Positions 1 through 7,925 of a stretch of 32,907 nt of DNA are shown one piece after another; the first letter of the stretch is position 1, and every line of letters starts with the position of its first letter. This DNA comes from Dehalococcoidia bacterium UBA1141 (GTDB taxonomy: Bacteria > Chloroflexota > Dehalococcoidia > Lucifugimonadales > UBA3495). Under the pieces are notes generated by a model, which was not told where the DNA came from, ran no database searches, and saw only the letters and a program-made list of their open reading frames with translations. Both the position numbers and the translations under genes were made by a program. The stretch is from the NCBI GenBank assembly GCA_002311385.1, contig DCAE01000128.1:110036-142942 (forward strand), given 5' to 3'.

Positions 1-184
1 CCGATTTCACCCTTGTCCCGACAAAGTCGGGGCGGTATGTTTCTGTGCCACTTTCCGTCTCCCATGTCCACTGCGAAGCGGCCACGAGATCCTGGGAGTT
101 ACCCAGCACCCTGCCCGGAGGAGCCCGGACTTTCCTCCCCCCCGATATATCGGAGCGGCGGTCACCCAGCCTACTTGGCTCTCC
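1..184 (-). ncRNA. rnpB: RNase P RNA, 5' part (class A type), cut by window edge
   Basis: This is the catalytic RNA of RNase P, which matures the 5' ends of tRNAs. On the minus strand the conserved block GAGGAAAGTCCGGGCTCC lies at about 119-136, followed by CAGGGTGCTGGGTAAC, then CAGAAACATACCGCC, and GGGTGAAATCGG near base 1; the order and sequence match bacterial type A RNase P RNA. The 3' half, including the distal P4 strand, lies beyond the left edge. The 5' end was placed about 7 nt after the -10 box of the promoter at 191-220. The spurious open frames across this region are not genes. Confidence 0.93.
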
Positions 185-190
185 AATCGC

Positions 191-220
191 ACTCTAGCAT
201 AGGGGATAAATCAGGGTCAA
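191..220 (-). promoter_or_regulatory. Sigma-70 type promoter for rnpB
   Basis: On the minus strand TTGACC (215-220) and TAGAGT (191-196) are separated by 18 bp. This puts the transcription start near 184, where the RNase P RNA should begin. Seen directly by motif; activity is inferred. Confidence 0.6.
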
Positions 221-305
221 GAATAGTAGATCCGGGGGCGATAACCGTGTTAGCCGTAATTGGCGAAAGGGGAGAATATGAGGAGTCTCTTCGTATCATC
301 GGGAA

Positions 306-328
306 GGCCGGTATTCTGGAATACGGCC
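306..328 (-). terminator. Hairpin downstream of the zinc-ribbon gene
   Basis: A 10-bp stem with a single bulge (arms GGCCGTATTC and GAATACCGGCC, loop CA) lies between the zinc-ribbon gene and rnpB. There is no U-tract after it, so it could be a Rho-assisted stop or a processing stem rather than a classical terminator. Confidence 0.3.
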
Positions 329-404
329 CTTGTCGGAATGGCGGGTCAGAAAACTTATAAGCCTTTGTGCCCGCCTGAAGCATTAAGTTAGCGGCTCAGC
401 CCGG

Positions 405-1106
405 CTAGGTGGTGCAGAGGATGCGACCGCAACTGCTGCATAGCACAGTCAGGTGGGCGCTACGCACTTTTTGGCGCTGTTGGGTGGGCAAGGACATTCG
501 GCATGCCTGGCACAGCCCTCGTTCCACCATAGCTACTCCCAGACCACCCTTGGTCCTGCGCAAATTCTCATACTGCTGTACGGACGCCGGGTCCAGAATG
601 GCCGCCATTTCATCTCTTTGCGAAGCGACCAAGGAAATCTCTGCATTGGAGCTTTTGAGTTCTTCTTCCAACTCAGTCCGCCGTTTTTTCCAAGTGCTGG
701 AAGTTTCCGCCAACTGCTTTTCCAGATCGTCGCACCTACCCTGTGATTCTTCCGCCCGCAATCCTAGTTTCGCCAATTGGGCATCCACCTTTTCCAGGGC
801 GTTTCGGACGTTGGTAGCCTCTTGTTCCATGCTTTCCAGGTCCCTGGGATTGGTAACAGAACCGTCGTAGAGCTGTTCATCCAAACGGGTGGACCGCTCC
901 CGCTGGGCTTCCGAGTCTTGCTGCTGGGTTTTATGCTGGCTTTGGAATTCCGCCAGACGGGTTTTCTCCCCTTGGAGTTCCTCTTCCAACCTCTCCATTC
1001 CTATGCCAACGTTGAGTTCACCTTCGGCTTTCTGGGTAACTTTTCGGATACGGTCTAGAACAAGGTCCAACTCTTGCAAAGAAAACAGTTGCTTGGCGGT
1101 TGTCAT
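405..1106 (-). CDS. C4 zinc-ribbon, coiled-coil protein (CdsZ/DUF164-type, zf-RING_7)
   Basis: 233 aa. Residues about 10-165 are charged and heptad-like, as expected for a long antiparallel coiled coil, and contain the family's signature YDGSVTNPRDLE after the first helix. The C-terminus is a zinc ribbon with Cys199, Cys202, Cys223 and Cys226 (CQAC and CSSC). Members of this family, such as chlamydial CT398/CdsZ, are often encoded near rnpB; proposed roles include nucleic-acid binding and chaperone-like functions, but the general function is not established. Here the gene lies about 220 bp upstream of rnpB on the same strand and has a near-consensus promoter at 1164-1192. Length and both motifs are complete. 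Confidence 0.88.
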   Translation of the reverse strand: MTTAKQLFSLQELDLVLDRIRKVTQKAEGELNVGIGMERLEEELQGEKTRLAEFQSQHKTQQQDSEAQRERSTRLDEQLYDGSVTNPRDLESMEQEATNVRNALEKVDAQLAKLGLRAEESQGRCDDLEKQLAETSSTWKKRRTELEEELKSSNAEISLVASQRDEMAAILDPASVQQYENLRRTKGGLGVAMVERGLCQACRMSLPTQQRQKVRSAHLTVLCSSCGRILCTT

Positions 1107-1163
1107 ATAAGCGCACTCTAGCCCCGTTTGTACTGGAACCCGTCGAACGAATTCTAAGAACTG

Positions 1164-1192
1164 ATTCTAGAAAGCCCTCAAGACATTGTCAA
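1164..1192 (-). promoter_or_regulatory. Sigma-70 type promoter for the zinc-ribbon gene
   Basis: On the minus strand TTGACA (1187-1192) and TAGAAT (1164-1169) are 17 bp apart, nearly full consensus. The predicted start is near 1157, about 50 nt before the ATG at 1106. Confidence 0.65.
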
Positions 1193-1212
1193 CATTTTCA
1201 GTAATCCGGTGT

Positions 1213-1241
1213 TTGACGCTCATATCAACGGTATACACAAT
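1213..1241 (+). promoter_or_regulatory. Possible promoter for the SbcD-like gene
   Basis: TTGACG (1213-1218) and CACAAT (1236-1241) are 17 bp apart; the -10 matches only four of six positions. It is the best candidate upstream of the nuclease gene and sits back-to-back with the promoter at 1164-1192. Confidence 0.3.
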
Positions 1242-1322
1242 CATGGAGACGGGACTGGGGCTACTTTCCCAGCCTATCATGTATAGTTATGTCAACCAAT
1301 CGGGGGCCGAGGTCGAAGATTC

Positions 1323-2570
1323 ATGCGGATACTGCACTTTTCAGACCTGCACATCGGCGTTGAGAACTACGGGCGCACCGACCCCGATACCGGTCTCTCC
1401 ACCCGATTGGGTGATTTTTTGGAATCTTGGGACAAGGTGGTGGAATTTGCTCTCACCCAGAATGTTGACTTAGTTCTACTGGCCGGCGATGCATACAAGG
1501 GCCGAGATCCTTCCCAGACCCATCAACGGGAATTTGCCAAGCGTCTCGCTCGTCTGTCCCAGGCCCAGATACCCACGTTCTTGTTGGTGGGCAACCATGA
1601 CCTACCCAATGCCACGAGCCGGGCTAATGCTGTAGAAATATTTTCCACCCTGAGCCTGCCCCACACCTACGTGGGGTCCCAATTGGATAATTACTTAGTG
1701 ACCACGCCGTCGGGTCCGATACAGGTCTTGGCGGTACCCTGGCCCAGAAGAAGCGTATTAGTGGGCCGGGAAGACTCCCGGGGCTTATCGATTGAGGAAA
1801 TCCGAGGGATGATTGAAGCCAGGATGACCGAAGCCATAGCGCTAAGGGCCGAACAACTCGACCCCGCGATACCAGCGATAATTGCCGGACACGTCACTGT
1901 CAGCGGCGCCACAGTGGGCACCGAAAGGTCAATGATGCTGGGACAAGACCATGTGTTGCTGGTGAGCGCCTTGGAGCGCCCACAGGCCGATTACGTGGCT
2001 TTGGGGCACATACACAAACACCAGATACTGCGCAGCGGTTCCCCTATGGTGGTCTATTCGGGGAGCTTGCAAAGAGTTGATTTTAGCGAAGAGGACGATA
2101 ATAAAGGTTTTTGCGTTATCGACCTAGACCCGGCGGCTCCCCAAGGCCGGAGATTGACCAATTTCCAATTCCAATCCCTGGGCGCCAGACCCTTCGTCAC
2201 CATAGACGCATCCGTAGCATTGGGTGATGCGGACCCAACCCAGTCGGTGTTGCGGGCAATCGCCCGAAAGGATATTGCCGGAGCCGTTGTGCGGGTTCGC
2301 ATCAGCGTGCCCCAGGAAATGGAAGGACAACTCAGGGAGTCGGATATTCGGGAAGCCCTACAGGACGCCCATTACATCGCCGCCATCAGCCGGGAAACCC
2401 AGGATGGCGAAAGGCGCACCCGCTTAGCCGCCGAATCGGCAAGGGATTTACAACCGATGCAAGCCCTCAAGTTGTACCTGGAGAGCCGGGGAGTGGACTC
2501 CCAGAGACAAGAGCTAGTAATCCAAAAGGCAGAGGAGTTGGTGGAAGAGGAGGCAGCGGAGGCTGATTAA
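1323..2570 (+). CDS. SbcD/Mre11-like DNA repair exonuclease (metallophosphoesterase)
   Basis: 415 aa. It should be the nuclease subunit of a SbcCD/Mre11-Rad50-type complex that trims DNA ends and hairpins. The calcineurin-like phosphoesterase metal-binding motifs occur in order: D8-x-H10 (SDLHIG), G55-D56, G90-N91-H92-D93 (GNHD), a later AGHV, and LGHIHKH. The C-terminal ~150 residues form the usual capping/partner-binding part. The second motif reads GDAYKGRD instead of the usual GDLFD-like form, which I believe is common in this sub-branch. No SbcC/Rad50 ATPase gene lies next to it in this window; the next gene is convergent. The ATG follows GAGGTCG at about 9 nt. Confidence 0.88.
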   Translation: MRILHFSDLHIGVENYGRTDPDTGLSTRLGDFLESWDKVVEFALTQNVDLVLLAGDAYKGRDPSQTHQREFAKRLARLSQAQIPTFLLVGNHDLPNATSRANAVEIFSTLSLPHTYVGSQLDNYLVTTPSGPIQVLAVPWPRRSVLVGREDSRGLSIEEIRGMIEARMTEAIALRAEQLDPAIPAIIAGHVTVSGATVGTERSMMLGQDHVLLVSALERPQADYVALGHIHKHQILRSGSPMVVYSGSLQRVDFSEEDDNKGFCVIDLDPAAPQGRRLTNFQFQSLGARPFVTIDASVALGDADPTQSVLRAIARKDIAGAVVRVRISVPQEMEGQLRESDIREALQDAHYIAAISRETQDGERRTRLAAESARDLQPMQALKLYLESRGVDSQRQELVIQKAEELVEEEAAEAD

Positions 2571-2709
2571 ACGGCTGAAAAAGAGTGATGCTCAGCCCCA
2601 AACCGGCGCTAACAAGAGGGGCCCGGGACAGCGGCCTTGTCTGGCGCAGTTTTATCGAAACAGCTCAAACGAAATAGGTCAAACGAAAGGGGTTAAAAGT
2701 GGAAAGGAA

Positions 2710-3672
2710 TCAGACCAATGAACGGGTCAGCGACTGAGCTCCATCAACGAGCTCTTTGAAAATCTCTGGAACCGTGAGTATTTCGGAGATCAACCCGGCC
2801 CCAGCGCCGGTGTAGGCTATTCCAGCGTTAAGGTCGCCGTCCATCATTGCCACGCGAACTTGGGCCATGCCAAGTTCGGCTTCCCAAGCCTCCAAATCAT
2901 CCCCTTCGCCCAGCAACCCGCTCTCTTTCATTTTTAAGGCCATGCCGTTTCGCAGCACACGAGTCGGCCAGCGATCGCCCCCGACGATAGTCGTGCCACT
3001 GTCTATGGCGGCCACGATTGCTTCTTTGTAGTTCTGATGGGAAATGCACTCGGCACTCGCCGCAAAACGCGAGCCCATCTGAATACCTTGAGCGCCCAAG
3101 GCCAATGCCGACACGTATCCCCGAGAATCGACGATGCCTCCCGAGGCGACCACGGGAATGGTTACGGATCCGGCTATTTGGGGCACCAAAACCATGGTGG
3201 ACACCTTATCCGGCCCTCTCAGACCACCACCTTCAAAGCCCTCAGCTATGACTATGTCGACGCCTTGAGCCTCGGCTCCCCTGGCGTGGCGGACGGTTAC
3301 CACTTGGTGCATCACGATGTTGTCATGCTCTTTTAGCATGCCAGTGTACAACGCCGGGCTGCCACCGTAGGTTATAGCAATCTTCATTCCCTCTTGAACC
3401 CCGGCAGCGATGATCTCTTGAATCTGGGGGTGCGGCAGGTATAACGCAACACCGAAGGGATTATGGGTTATTCTCTGAACGCGGCGGATGTTAGCTTGCA
3501 TATTGGCTATGACATCGCCGCCAGGCTCTATGCCTGCGGTAGGATGCAATATCCCCAAGCCACCTGCGTTGGAAACCGCCGCCACCAATTCAGGATTGGA
3601 GATCCAAGGCAGCCCTGCCTGCAGGATCGGCTGGCTGATCCCCAGCATGGTGCAAACCTTAGTCCGCTTCAT
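2710..3672 (-). CDS. Nitronate monooxygenase / 2-nitropropane dioxygenase family flavoprotein
   Basis: 320 aa, a TIM-barrel FMN enzyme of the NMO/FabK superfamily. The N-terminus carries the family pattern PILQAGLPWISNPELVAAVS and AGGLGIL. The FMN phosphate loops are recognisable as VASGGIVDSRG and GAQGIQMGSRF. Characterised members oxidise alkyl nitronates or 3-nitropropionate; FabK relatives are enoyl-ACP reductases. The histidine-bearing loop AEGxEAGGH of classical NMOs reads AEGFEGGGLRG here, so the substrate may differ. Start: ATG preceded by AGGAG at about 6 nt. It converges on the SbcD-like gene and is divergent from the repeat lipoprotein at 4059. Confidence 0.85.
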   Translation of the reverse strand: MKRTKVCTMLGISQPILQAGLPWISNPELVAAVSNAGGLGILHPTAGIEPGGDVIANMQANIRRVQRITHNPFGVALYLPHPQIQEIIAAGVQEGMKIAITYGGSPALYTGMLKEHDNIVMHQVVTVRHARGAEAQGVDIVIAEGFEGGGLRGPDKVSTMVLVPQIAGSVTIPVVASGGIVDSRGYVSALALGAQGIQMGSRFAASAECISHQNYKEAIVAAIDSGTTIVGGDRWPTRVLRNGMALKMKESGLLGEGDDLEAWEAELGMAQVRVAMMDGDLNAGIAYTGAGAGLISEILTVPEIFKELVDGAQSLTRSLV

Positions 3673-3946
3673 GAGTCTCCTGTGTCTTTTGATCTATATA
3701 GTTGGCTGGTCTCATTGAGCTGGTCTCTTCGGGCCGTTCTCGTAGGGCCGGTGTCTTATGTGTCTATTCGACCCTGGCGAGAATGTGAGTGATTTTACGG
3801 CCAGTCAAAAGCTCTGTCAACAATGCTCAATCACCGAGGTTGGAGCTTGGCTTCAAGTATCGACTTTCCAGAATCCAATCAGCGGCAATTTAGCTAGTTT
3901 AGTGATAAATTGACCTGCCAAGGCTTCTTGCGGCTCAATCGTTAGG

Positions 3947-3975
3947 TTTCCATTAGCATTTGGCGTATATATAGT
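3947..3975 (+). promoter_or_regulatory. Candidate promoter for the two-cysteine repeat lipoprotein
   Basis: TTTCCA (3947-3952) and TATAGT (3970-3975) are 17 bp apart, leaving a leader of about 75 nt before the ATG at 4059. The remaining intergenic sequence 3673-3946 contains a pair of GAGACCAGC repeats on the minus strand close to the NMO start and nothing else that I can name. Confidence 0.4.
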
Positions 3976-4058
3976 TGCTTTCGCGCTTGCCGTTGAAGCC
4001 AGCGATGACGCTTTACTTTTCCTACAGGATACTGCCCTTCGCAGGATGGAAAAAGACA

Positions 4059-5177
4059 ATGTATCTAAAAATGATTGTTTTATTCATAGGCATCTTGGCC
4101 CTCACCGCCTGCGGTGGTGACGATTCGAGCCCCACTGCGGAGCCAACTGTTACAGCGGCTCCCACAACCGCACCCACAGCCACCTTGATGCCACCAACAG
4201 CGACACCGGTGCTGACCGATACAGTGCCTGACGCCTTCGCTACTGTGGTGGCATGCCTTGAGGAGCACCTGGGTTCGGATGTAGCTCGCACTTTGGTTTC
4301 CGGTGAAAGACAGGAAACCGCCGAAGAGTAAGCAGTGCTGGAAGCCTGTCTGCTTGCCTCAGCATCGGGAATATCCGACGAAGACCTTTCACCTGCGGCC
4401 TCCGCATGTCTGGCGGAAAGGCTCAGCGCAGAAGCATTACAGGTGGTCGGGTCCGGGGCCCGTTCGCTAACCCCCGAGGAAGAAGGTGTATTGGTCGACT
4501 GCCTTGTGACTACGGCCCTGGACACCACGGCATCCGCATCAACATTTGAAGGGTGCCTCCAGGAACACCTGGGCGAGGACTTGGCTTTGTTGGTAGCCTC
4601 TCGGTCGGTGCCTCTAAACGATGTGGAGACCCAGGCGTTGAACGCTTGTTTGCTGGTGTCAGCCTTGACCGAGACAGAGCAGACAGTTGAGGAGCGGACA
4701 CTGGCCTGTCTGGCGGAACGTTTGGGAGAGGACATAGCGCCGGTGGTTGCCTCTGGCGCCATTCCATTAACCGAGGTCGAAGAAGCGGCTCTGGGTGACT
4801 GCTTGGTTGATTCCTCCATAAAGGCCGCAGAGCAATCGGCAGAAGAGTCGGGTTCCCAAAGTCTGGATGCGGCTGTAGGCGCTTGCCTAGCCGATCGATT
4901 GGGAGCGGACATAGCCGCCGTTGTGGCGTCCGGAGTCATTCCTTTGACCGATGCCGAGCAGGCGGTCTTGGGAGATTGCTTGTTGAGTTCTTCCCTGGAA
5001 GTTTTACAGGGAGATTCAGCACAGACGACGGAACAGGGAATCACCGCCTGTCTGGAGGAAACGCTGGGTGCTGACATCGCTGCGGTGGTCGCATCAGGAG
5101 CAATCCCTTTAAGCGCTGATGAAGAGCAAATATTGGGCGATTGCGTATTAGAAGCAGCCCTTGGCGGTGCGCCCTAA
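4059..5177 (+). pseudogene. Repeat lipoprotein with six two-cysteine modules, interrupted by one in-frame TAA
   Basis: The reading frame from ATG 4059 (GGATGG upstream) begins with a lipoprotein signal, MYLKMIVLFIGILALTACGG, then a Thr/Ala/Pro linker, then six tandem modules. Each module starts CL, ends with a second Cys exactly 30 residues later, and has the pattern CLxExLGxDIA...VASG...LT..E..xLGDCL. A TAA at 4329-4331 falls in module 1 at module position 26, where the other modules have Glu, Gln or Thr. Counting the stop as one residue keeps the 30-residue Cys spacing exact, so this is a nonsense change, not an indel. The protein should be anchored on the outer face of the membrane. I do not recognise the family; disulfide-stapled helical hairpins are an inference. 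Confidence 0.75.
4335..5177 (+). CDS. Downstream fragment of the repeat lipoprotein (modules 2-6)
   Basis: 280 codons remain open after the internal TAA, from a GTG that is simply the second codon after the stop. There is no Shine-Dalgarno before it and no signal peptide, so independent translation would give a cytoplasmic cysteine-rich repeat protein, which is unlikely to be the native product. It contains five complete modules, each with exactly 30 residues between its two cysteines. Best read as the remainder of the gene starting at 4059. Confidence 0.6.
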   Translation: MLEACLLASASGISDEDLSPAASACLAERLSAEALQVVGSGARSLTPEEEGVLVDCLVTTALDTTASASTFEGCLQEHLGEDLALLVASRSVPLNDVETQALNACLLVSALTETEQTVEERTLACLAERLGEDIAPVVASGAIPLTEVEEAALGDCLVDSSIKAAEQSAEESGSQSLDAAVGACLADRLGADIAAVVASGVIPLTDAEQAVLGDCLLSSSLEVLQGDSAQTTEQGITACLEETLGADIAAVVASGAIPLSADEEQILGDCVLEAALGGAP

Positions 5178-5220
5178 CCCCAGCATCGCCCGGCCAAGGT
5201 CTGGAAGAATAAATCAAGTA

Positions 5221-5258
5221 AGCAGGGCGGCAGCCAATTGGCTGCCGCCCTGCTCTTT
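5221..5258. terminator. Strong shared bidirectional terminator
   Basis: A perfect 34-bp palindrome (arm AGCAGGGCGGCAGCCAA, 5221-5254) is followed on the plus strand by CTTTTAAAA. It sits between two convergent repeat-protein genes (ends at 5177 and 5309). The plus-strand side has the better T-tract; the minus side reads TTACTTGATTTATT. Confidence 0.85.
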
Positions 5259-5308
5259 TAAAACTTGATGGATTTAAAACTTTACGAAAATCCAGGCGCG
5301 GGGCCTGT

Positions 5309-6568
5309 TTACCTCCTGATTTTGCCTTCCACCCCCGCCAAGTCTCCCACCGACAATCTCTTTCCCTTGATTACCAAGTGGTTCAATTGATTCAGCAGTA
5401 TCAGCCCAGCGGTCTTGCTGCCGGTCAGGTTAGCGAACCGGTCAATGACCCAGACAGCAGAGACAATATCGTTGTCATTGTGTTCGCGGATGATCTCGCG
5501 AATTCTTTCCTCTACCGCCGTTAGGGCTGGCTGGCTGGGCGCAGCGGGTTGGGCCACTGGAGCCGGTGCCGGGGGCGCCGAGGGCGCCTGTTGGCCGCTA
5601 CTGGCCGGTTGGCTACCGGTAGACTCTGTGGAAGCCCCCGAAGACTGATCGTCGCTGCTGCTCTGTTGTCCACTGGCCCCGGATGCTGTTGATGAATCGG
5701 ATGCCGTTAATGCAGACGAAGCCGAAGTCCGACCGGGCTGTGACGACGCAGTGCCGGATTGCTGGCTGCTGGTAACTTGGCCGGGTCTGCTTTGGCCGGA
5801 TTGGGCTCCTCGAGTTTGCCTGCGGCTGAAGCACTGGGATCCTATCAGTCGTTTCTCACTCTCGGTTAGGTCATCAGATGCTGTTGGCACCCGGCCCACC
5901 AAGGACACGATGCAATTGCGGACTGCCGGGCTCATTCCAGTGGAGATATTCGTAGGCTGCCTCGCATTTCCACGGCCTTGGGCGCCGCCTCTTTGCCCCC
6001 CACGCCCTTGATTCTCTCCCAAGCACTGTTGGGCGATGAGGCTCTTCTGTTCCTGGGTTAGGTCTTCAGGATTTTCGGGCAGGCTGCCAACGATGCCTAT
6101 GATGCATTGCTGTGTTTCCGCATCAAGCTCTTGGGGTCCTCGCGGACCTTGTCGCCCCCGAACTTCATCGGAGAAACAAGCCGCCATAACCAGGTCCATT
6201 TGCTCATGGTTAAGCTGACCTGGGCTGTCGGGCAAGAAGCCCAGCTGGGCAATGATGCACTGGCGGGTTTCCTCACTCAGATCGTCGGGGCTCTCACGGT
6301 CGCCTTCACCACCGAAGCAGGCCCGGCCAATGAGTTGTTTCTCTTCTTGAGTAATGTCGTCGGGGCCGGTGGGCTGCCTGCCGATTGTGTCGATGATGCA
6401 CTGCATTTCCTCTGCGCTGGGACCGTCGTCTCCACCGCCTCCCGGTCCTCTCTCGCCCGCAAAGCAGGTCCTGCCGACCAATCTCCTTTCCTCTTCGGAC
6501 ATGTCCTCGGGTCCCTCGGGCATACGCCCCAGGGTATCAATCACACATTGGAAACTTTCATCGTCCAA
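5309..6568 (-). CDS. C-terminal open fragment of the eleven-module protein (modules 7-11 and tail)
   Basis: 419 codons. It contains modules 7 to 11, the low-complexity Ser/Gln/Pro stretch and the C-terminal domain, whose ordered part begins near TAVEERIREII and includes DNDIVSAVWVIDRFANL. No signal peptide is present because the start is internal to the original gene; module 6 lies in the same frame directly upstream and is also intact apart from the TAG. Treat as part of the larger gene rather than a separate cytoplasmic protein. Confidence 0.6.
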   Translation of the reverse strand: MDDESFQCVIDTLGRMPEGPEDMSEEERRLVGRTCFAGERGPGGGGDDGPSAEEMQCIIDTIGRQPTGPDDITQEEKQLIGRACFGGEGDRESPDDLSEETRQCIIAQLGFLPDSPGQLNHEQMDLVMAACFSDEVRGRQGPRGPQELDAETQQCIIGIVGSLPENPEDLTQEQKSLIAQQCLGENQGRGGQRGGAQGRGNARQPTNISTGMSPAVRNCIVSLVGRVPTASDDLTESEKRLIGSQCFSRRQTRGAQSGQSRPGQVTSSQQSGTASSQPGRTSASSALTASDSSTASGASGQQSSSDDQSSGASTESTGSQPASSGQQAPSAPPAPAPVAQPAAPSQPALTAVEERIREIIREHNDNDIVSAVWVIDRFANLTGSKTAGLILLNQLNHLVIKGKRLSVGDLAGVEGKIRR

Positions 6569-6679
6569 ATCATCGGGTCCGCCTTGGTTGGCAAAACATG
6601 CTCGGCCTATCAGTCTCTTTTCTTGGTCGGTGAAGTCATCCGGTCCGGTTGGCAGTCGACCGATGGTGTCGACAATACA

Positions 6680-7018
6680 CTAGAGTTCTTCGTCGCTGAT
6701 GTCATCGGGGCCACCGCTTCCTGGTCCTCTGTCGCCACCGAAACAGGCCTGGCCAATCAAGCGCTTCTCTACGTCGGTCATACCTTCGGGTCCAAACGGC
6801 AACCGTCCCAGGTTTTCCTCGATGCACCGCAACGTGGCCTCATCCAGGTCGTTTTCACCGGGAAGTCGCTCATTACCGCCCCGACCGTCGCCCGGGCCTC
6901 CACGTCCGGTAAAACAAGCCCGGCCAAGCAGCCGTTTTTCTTCGTCGCTAAAATCGTCAGGGCCCACGGGCAAGCGACCGATGGTGTCGGTTATGCACTG
7001 CAAGTCTTCATCGCTCAA
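6680..7018 (-). CDS. Middle fragment of the eleven-module protein (modules 4-5)
   Basis: 112 codons from a TTG that overlaps the TGA ending the upstream fragment. It holds two complete modules (CITDTIGRLP... and CIEENLGRLP...) and ends at the TAG placed directly before the first cysteine of module 6. It is in the same frame as 5309-6568 and one frame away from 7015-7200, which locates the indel. Confidence 0.5.
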   Translation of the reverse strand: MSDEDLQCITDTIGRLPVGPDDFSDEEKRLLGRACFTGRGGPGDGRGGNERLPGENDLDEATLRCIEENLGRLPFGPEGMTDVEKRLIGQACFGGDRGPGSGGPDDISDEEL

Positions 7019-7275
7019 GTCGCCGGACCTTCGCCCCTAGGCTGTCCACGTTGTTCGGGATTTCTAGGACCGCCCTGTCCGCCAAAACATTGCTGACCAA
7101 CCAAGCGTCTCTCTTCATTTGTCAGATCGTCGGGGCTTTGAGGCGAGCGTCCAATCACGGAAACGATACATTCTAAAACGCGAGGGTCCGGCACTCCCAC
7201 GCTGCTGGACGGACCTTCCCTTTGACCGGCGAAACGTTGCGGTTGGCCTCCGAAACAGTTCTGGGCAATCAGCGC

Positions 7276-7749
7276 TTATTCTTCCGGGCTCAAGTCCGCT
7301 CGACTGGTAGGAATTCGGCCCAATAACCGCGCAACGCACCGGGTTGCATCCTCTAATTGAGGCGCGCCAGGTAGCAGTCCTTGTCCAGGATTTGGCCCGG
7401 AGTTTCCTCCCAGGCATTCCTGCGCAACTTTGATTCGCTCTTCCTGAGTAAAATCACCGGGGCCGGTTGGAATCCGCCCCATGATTCGAGTCATACATTC
7501 GAGCCCTTGAATCTGAGGCACCGATTGAGGTGCGGGCCGAGGCTCCCTCCGCGGTCCACGTTCGGAGGCGCCTTCGGGTTCTTCGCGTTGCTCACCGGTT
7601 TCCTCGTGTCCATCGCCATTGGGTTGTGCAAAAGCAGTGGAGCCGGCAGCGAACCAAGACAGGAGGATGAGCAGACCGGCGATTCCAAATATGCAAACGG
7701 GTAACAAAAACCCGCGGCTTTCTATCGTTTGTTTTTTGGCTATATTCAT
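7276..7749 (-). CDS. N-terminal fragment with signal peptide (modules 1 and part of 2)
   Basis: 157 codons: n-region with Lys/Arg, hydrophobic core LLILLSWFAAGS, cleavage motif AFA-Q, an acidic/Arg-rich linker, module 1 and the first 20 residues of module 2 before TAA. If translated alone it would be a small secreted protein with a single complete cysteine pair. The frame reopens after the stop (7015-7275) with the rest of module 2 and all of module 3. Confidence 0.55.
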   Translation of the reverse strand: MNIAKKQTIESRGFLLPVCIFGIAGLLILLSWFAAGSTAFAQPNGDGHEETGEQREEPEGASERGPRREPRPAPQSVPQIQGLECMTRIMGRIPTGPGDFTQEERIKVAQECLGGNSGPNPGQGLLPGAPQLEDATRCVARLLGRIPTSRADLSPEE

Positions 7750-7836
7750 TCGTTTAGCCTCATCGCTGGCTAGCCTGATAGATCGTATAAGTACTCCGAC
7801 CTTATGTGCACCCTAGGCGTAACAACGAAAACTGTC

Positions 7837-7857
7837 TGAGGGGTTTCACACCTCTCA
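7837..7857 (-). terminator. Weak terminator after panC
   Basis: On the minus strand TGAGAGGT and ACCCCTCA form an 8-bp stem (one mismatch) with a GTGAA loop, followed by GACAGTTTTCGTT. It lies about 70 nt after the panC stop and before the repeat-protein gene. Confidence 0.4.
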
Positions 7858-7925
7858 CAAGGTTCAGTGTAATAAAGGCATGGGCTAAATTCAATGTCAT
7901 TAAAGTCAATATGCATCAAGTTGTA

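Larger units (their letters stand above)
5309..7749 (-). pseudogene. Secreted protein with eleven two-cysteine modules, broken by two stops and a frameshift
   Basis: From ATG 7749 the frame starts with a Sec signal peptide ending STAFAQ. Eleven modules then follow, each with 26 residues between its two cysteines, of the form C(IV)xxxxGRxPxxPxDLTxxEKRLIGxxCF, separated by Gly/Arg/Pro-rich linkers. After module 11 come about 100 residues rich in Ser, Gln, Ala and Pro, and a C-terminal helical domain of about 70 residues ending GVEGKIRR. The frame is interrupted by TAA 7276-7278 (module 2, where others have Lys/Arg), a one-base deletion just before the TGA at 7015-7017 (linker after module 3), and TAG 6680-6682 (just before the first Cys of module 6, usually Gln). 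Homologous sequence continues across each break. Family not recognised. Confidence 0.75.

Noticed and set aside
13..360. Open frame of 115 codons on the plus strand
   Set aside because: It lies antisense to RNase P RNA and its promoter and has no protein-like features.
4022..5077. 351-codon open frame antisense to the repeat lipoprotein
   Set aside because: Shadow frame created by the repetitive GC pattern; no start signals and Ser/Thr-rich nonsense composition.
6107..7096. 329-codon plus-strand frame antisense to the eleven-module gene
   Set aside because: Shadow of the repeats; its own repeats mirror the coding strand and there is no ribosome site.
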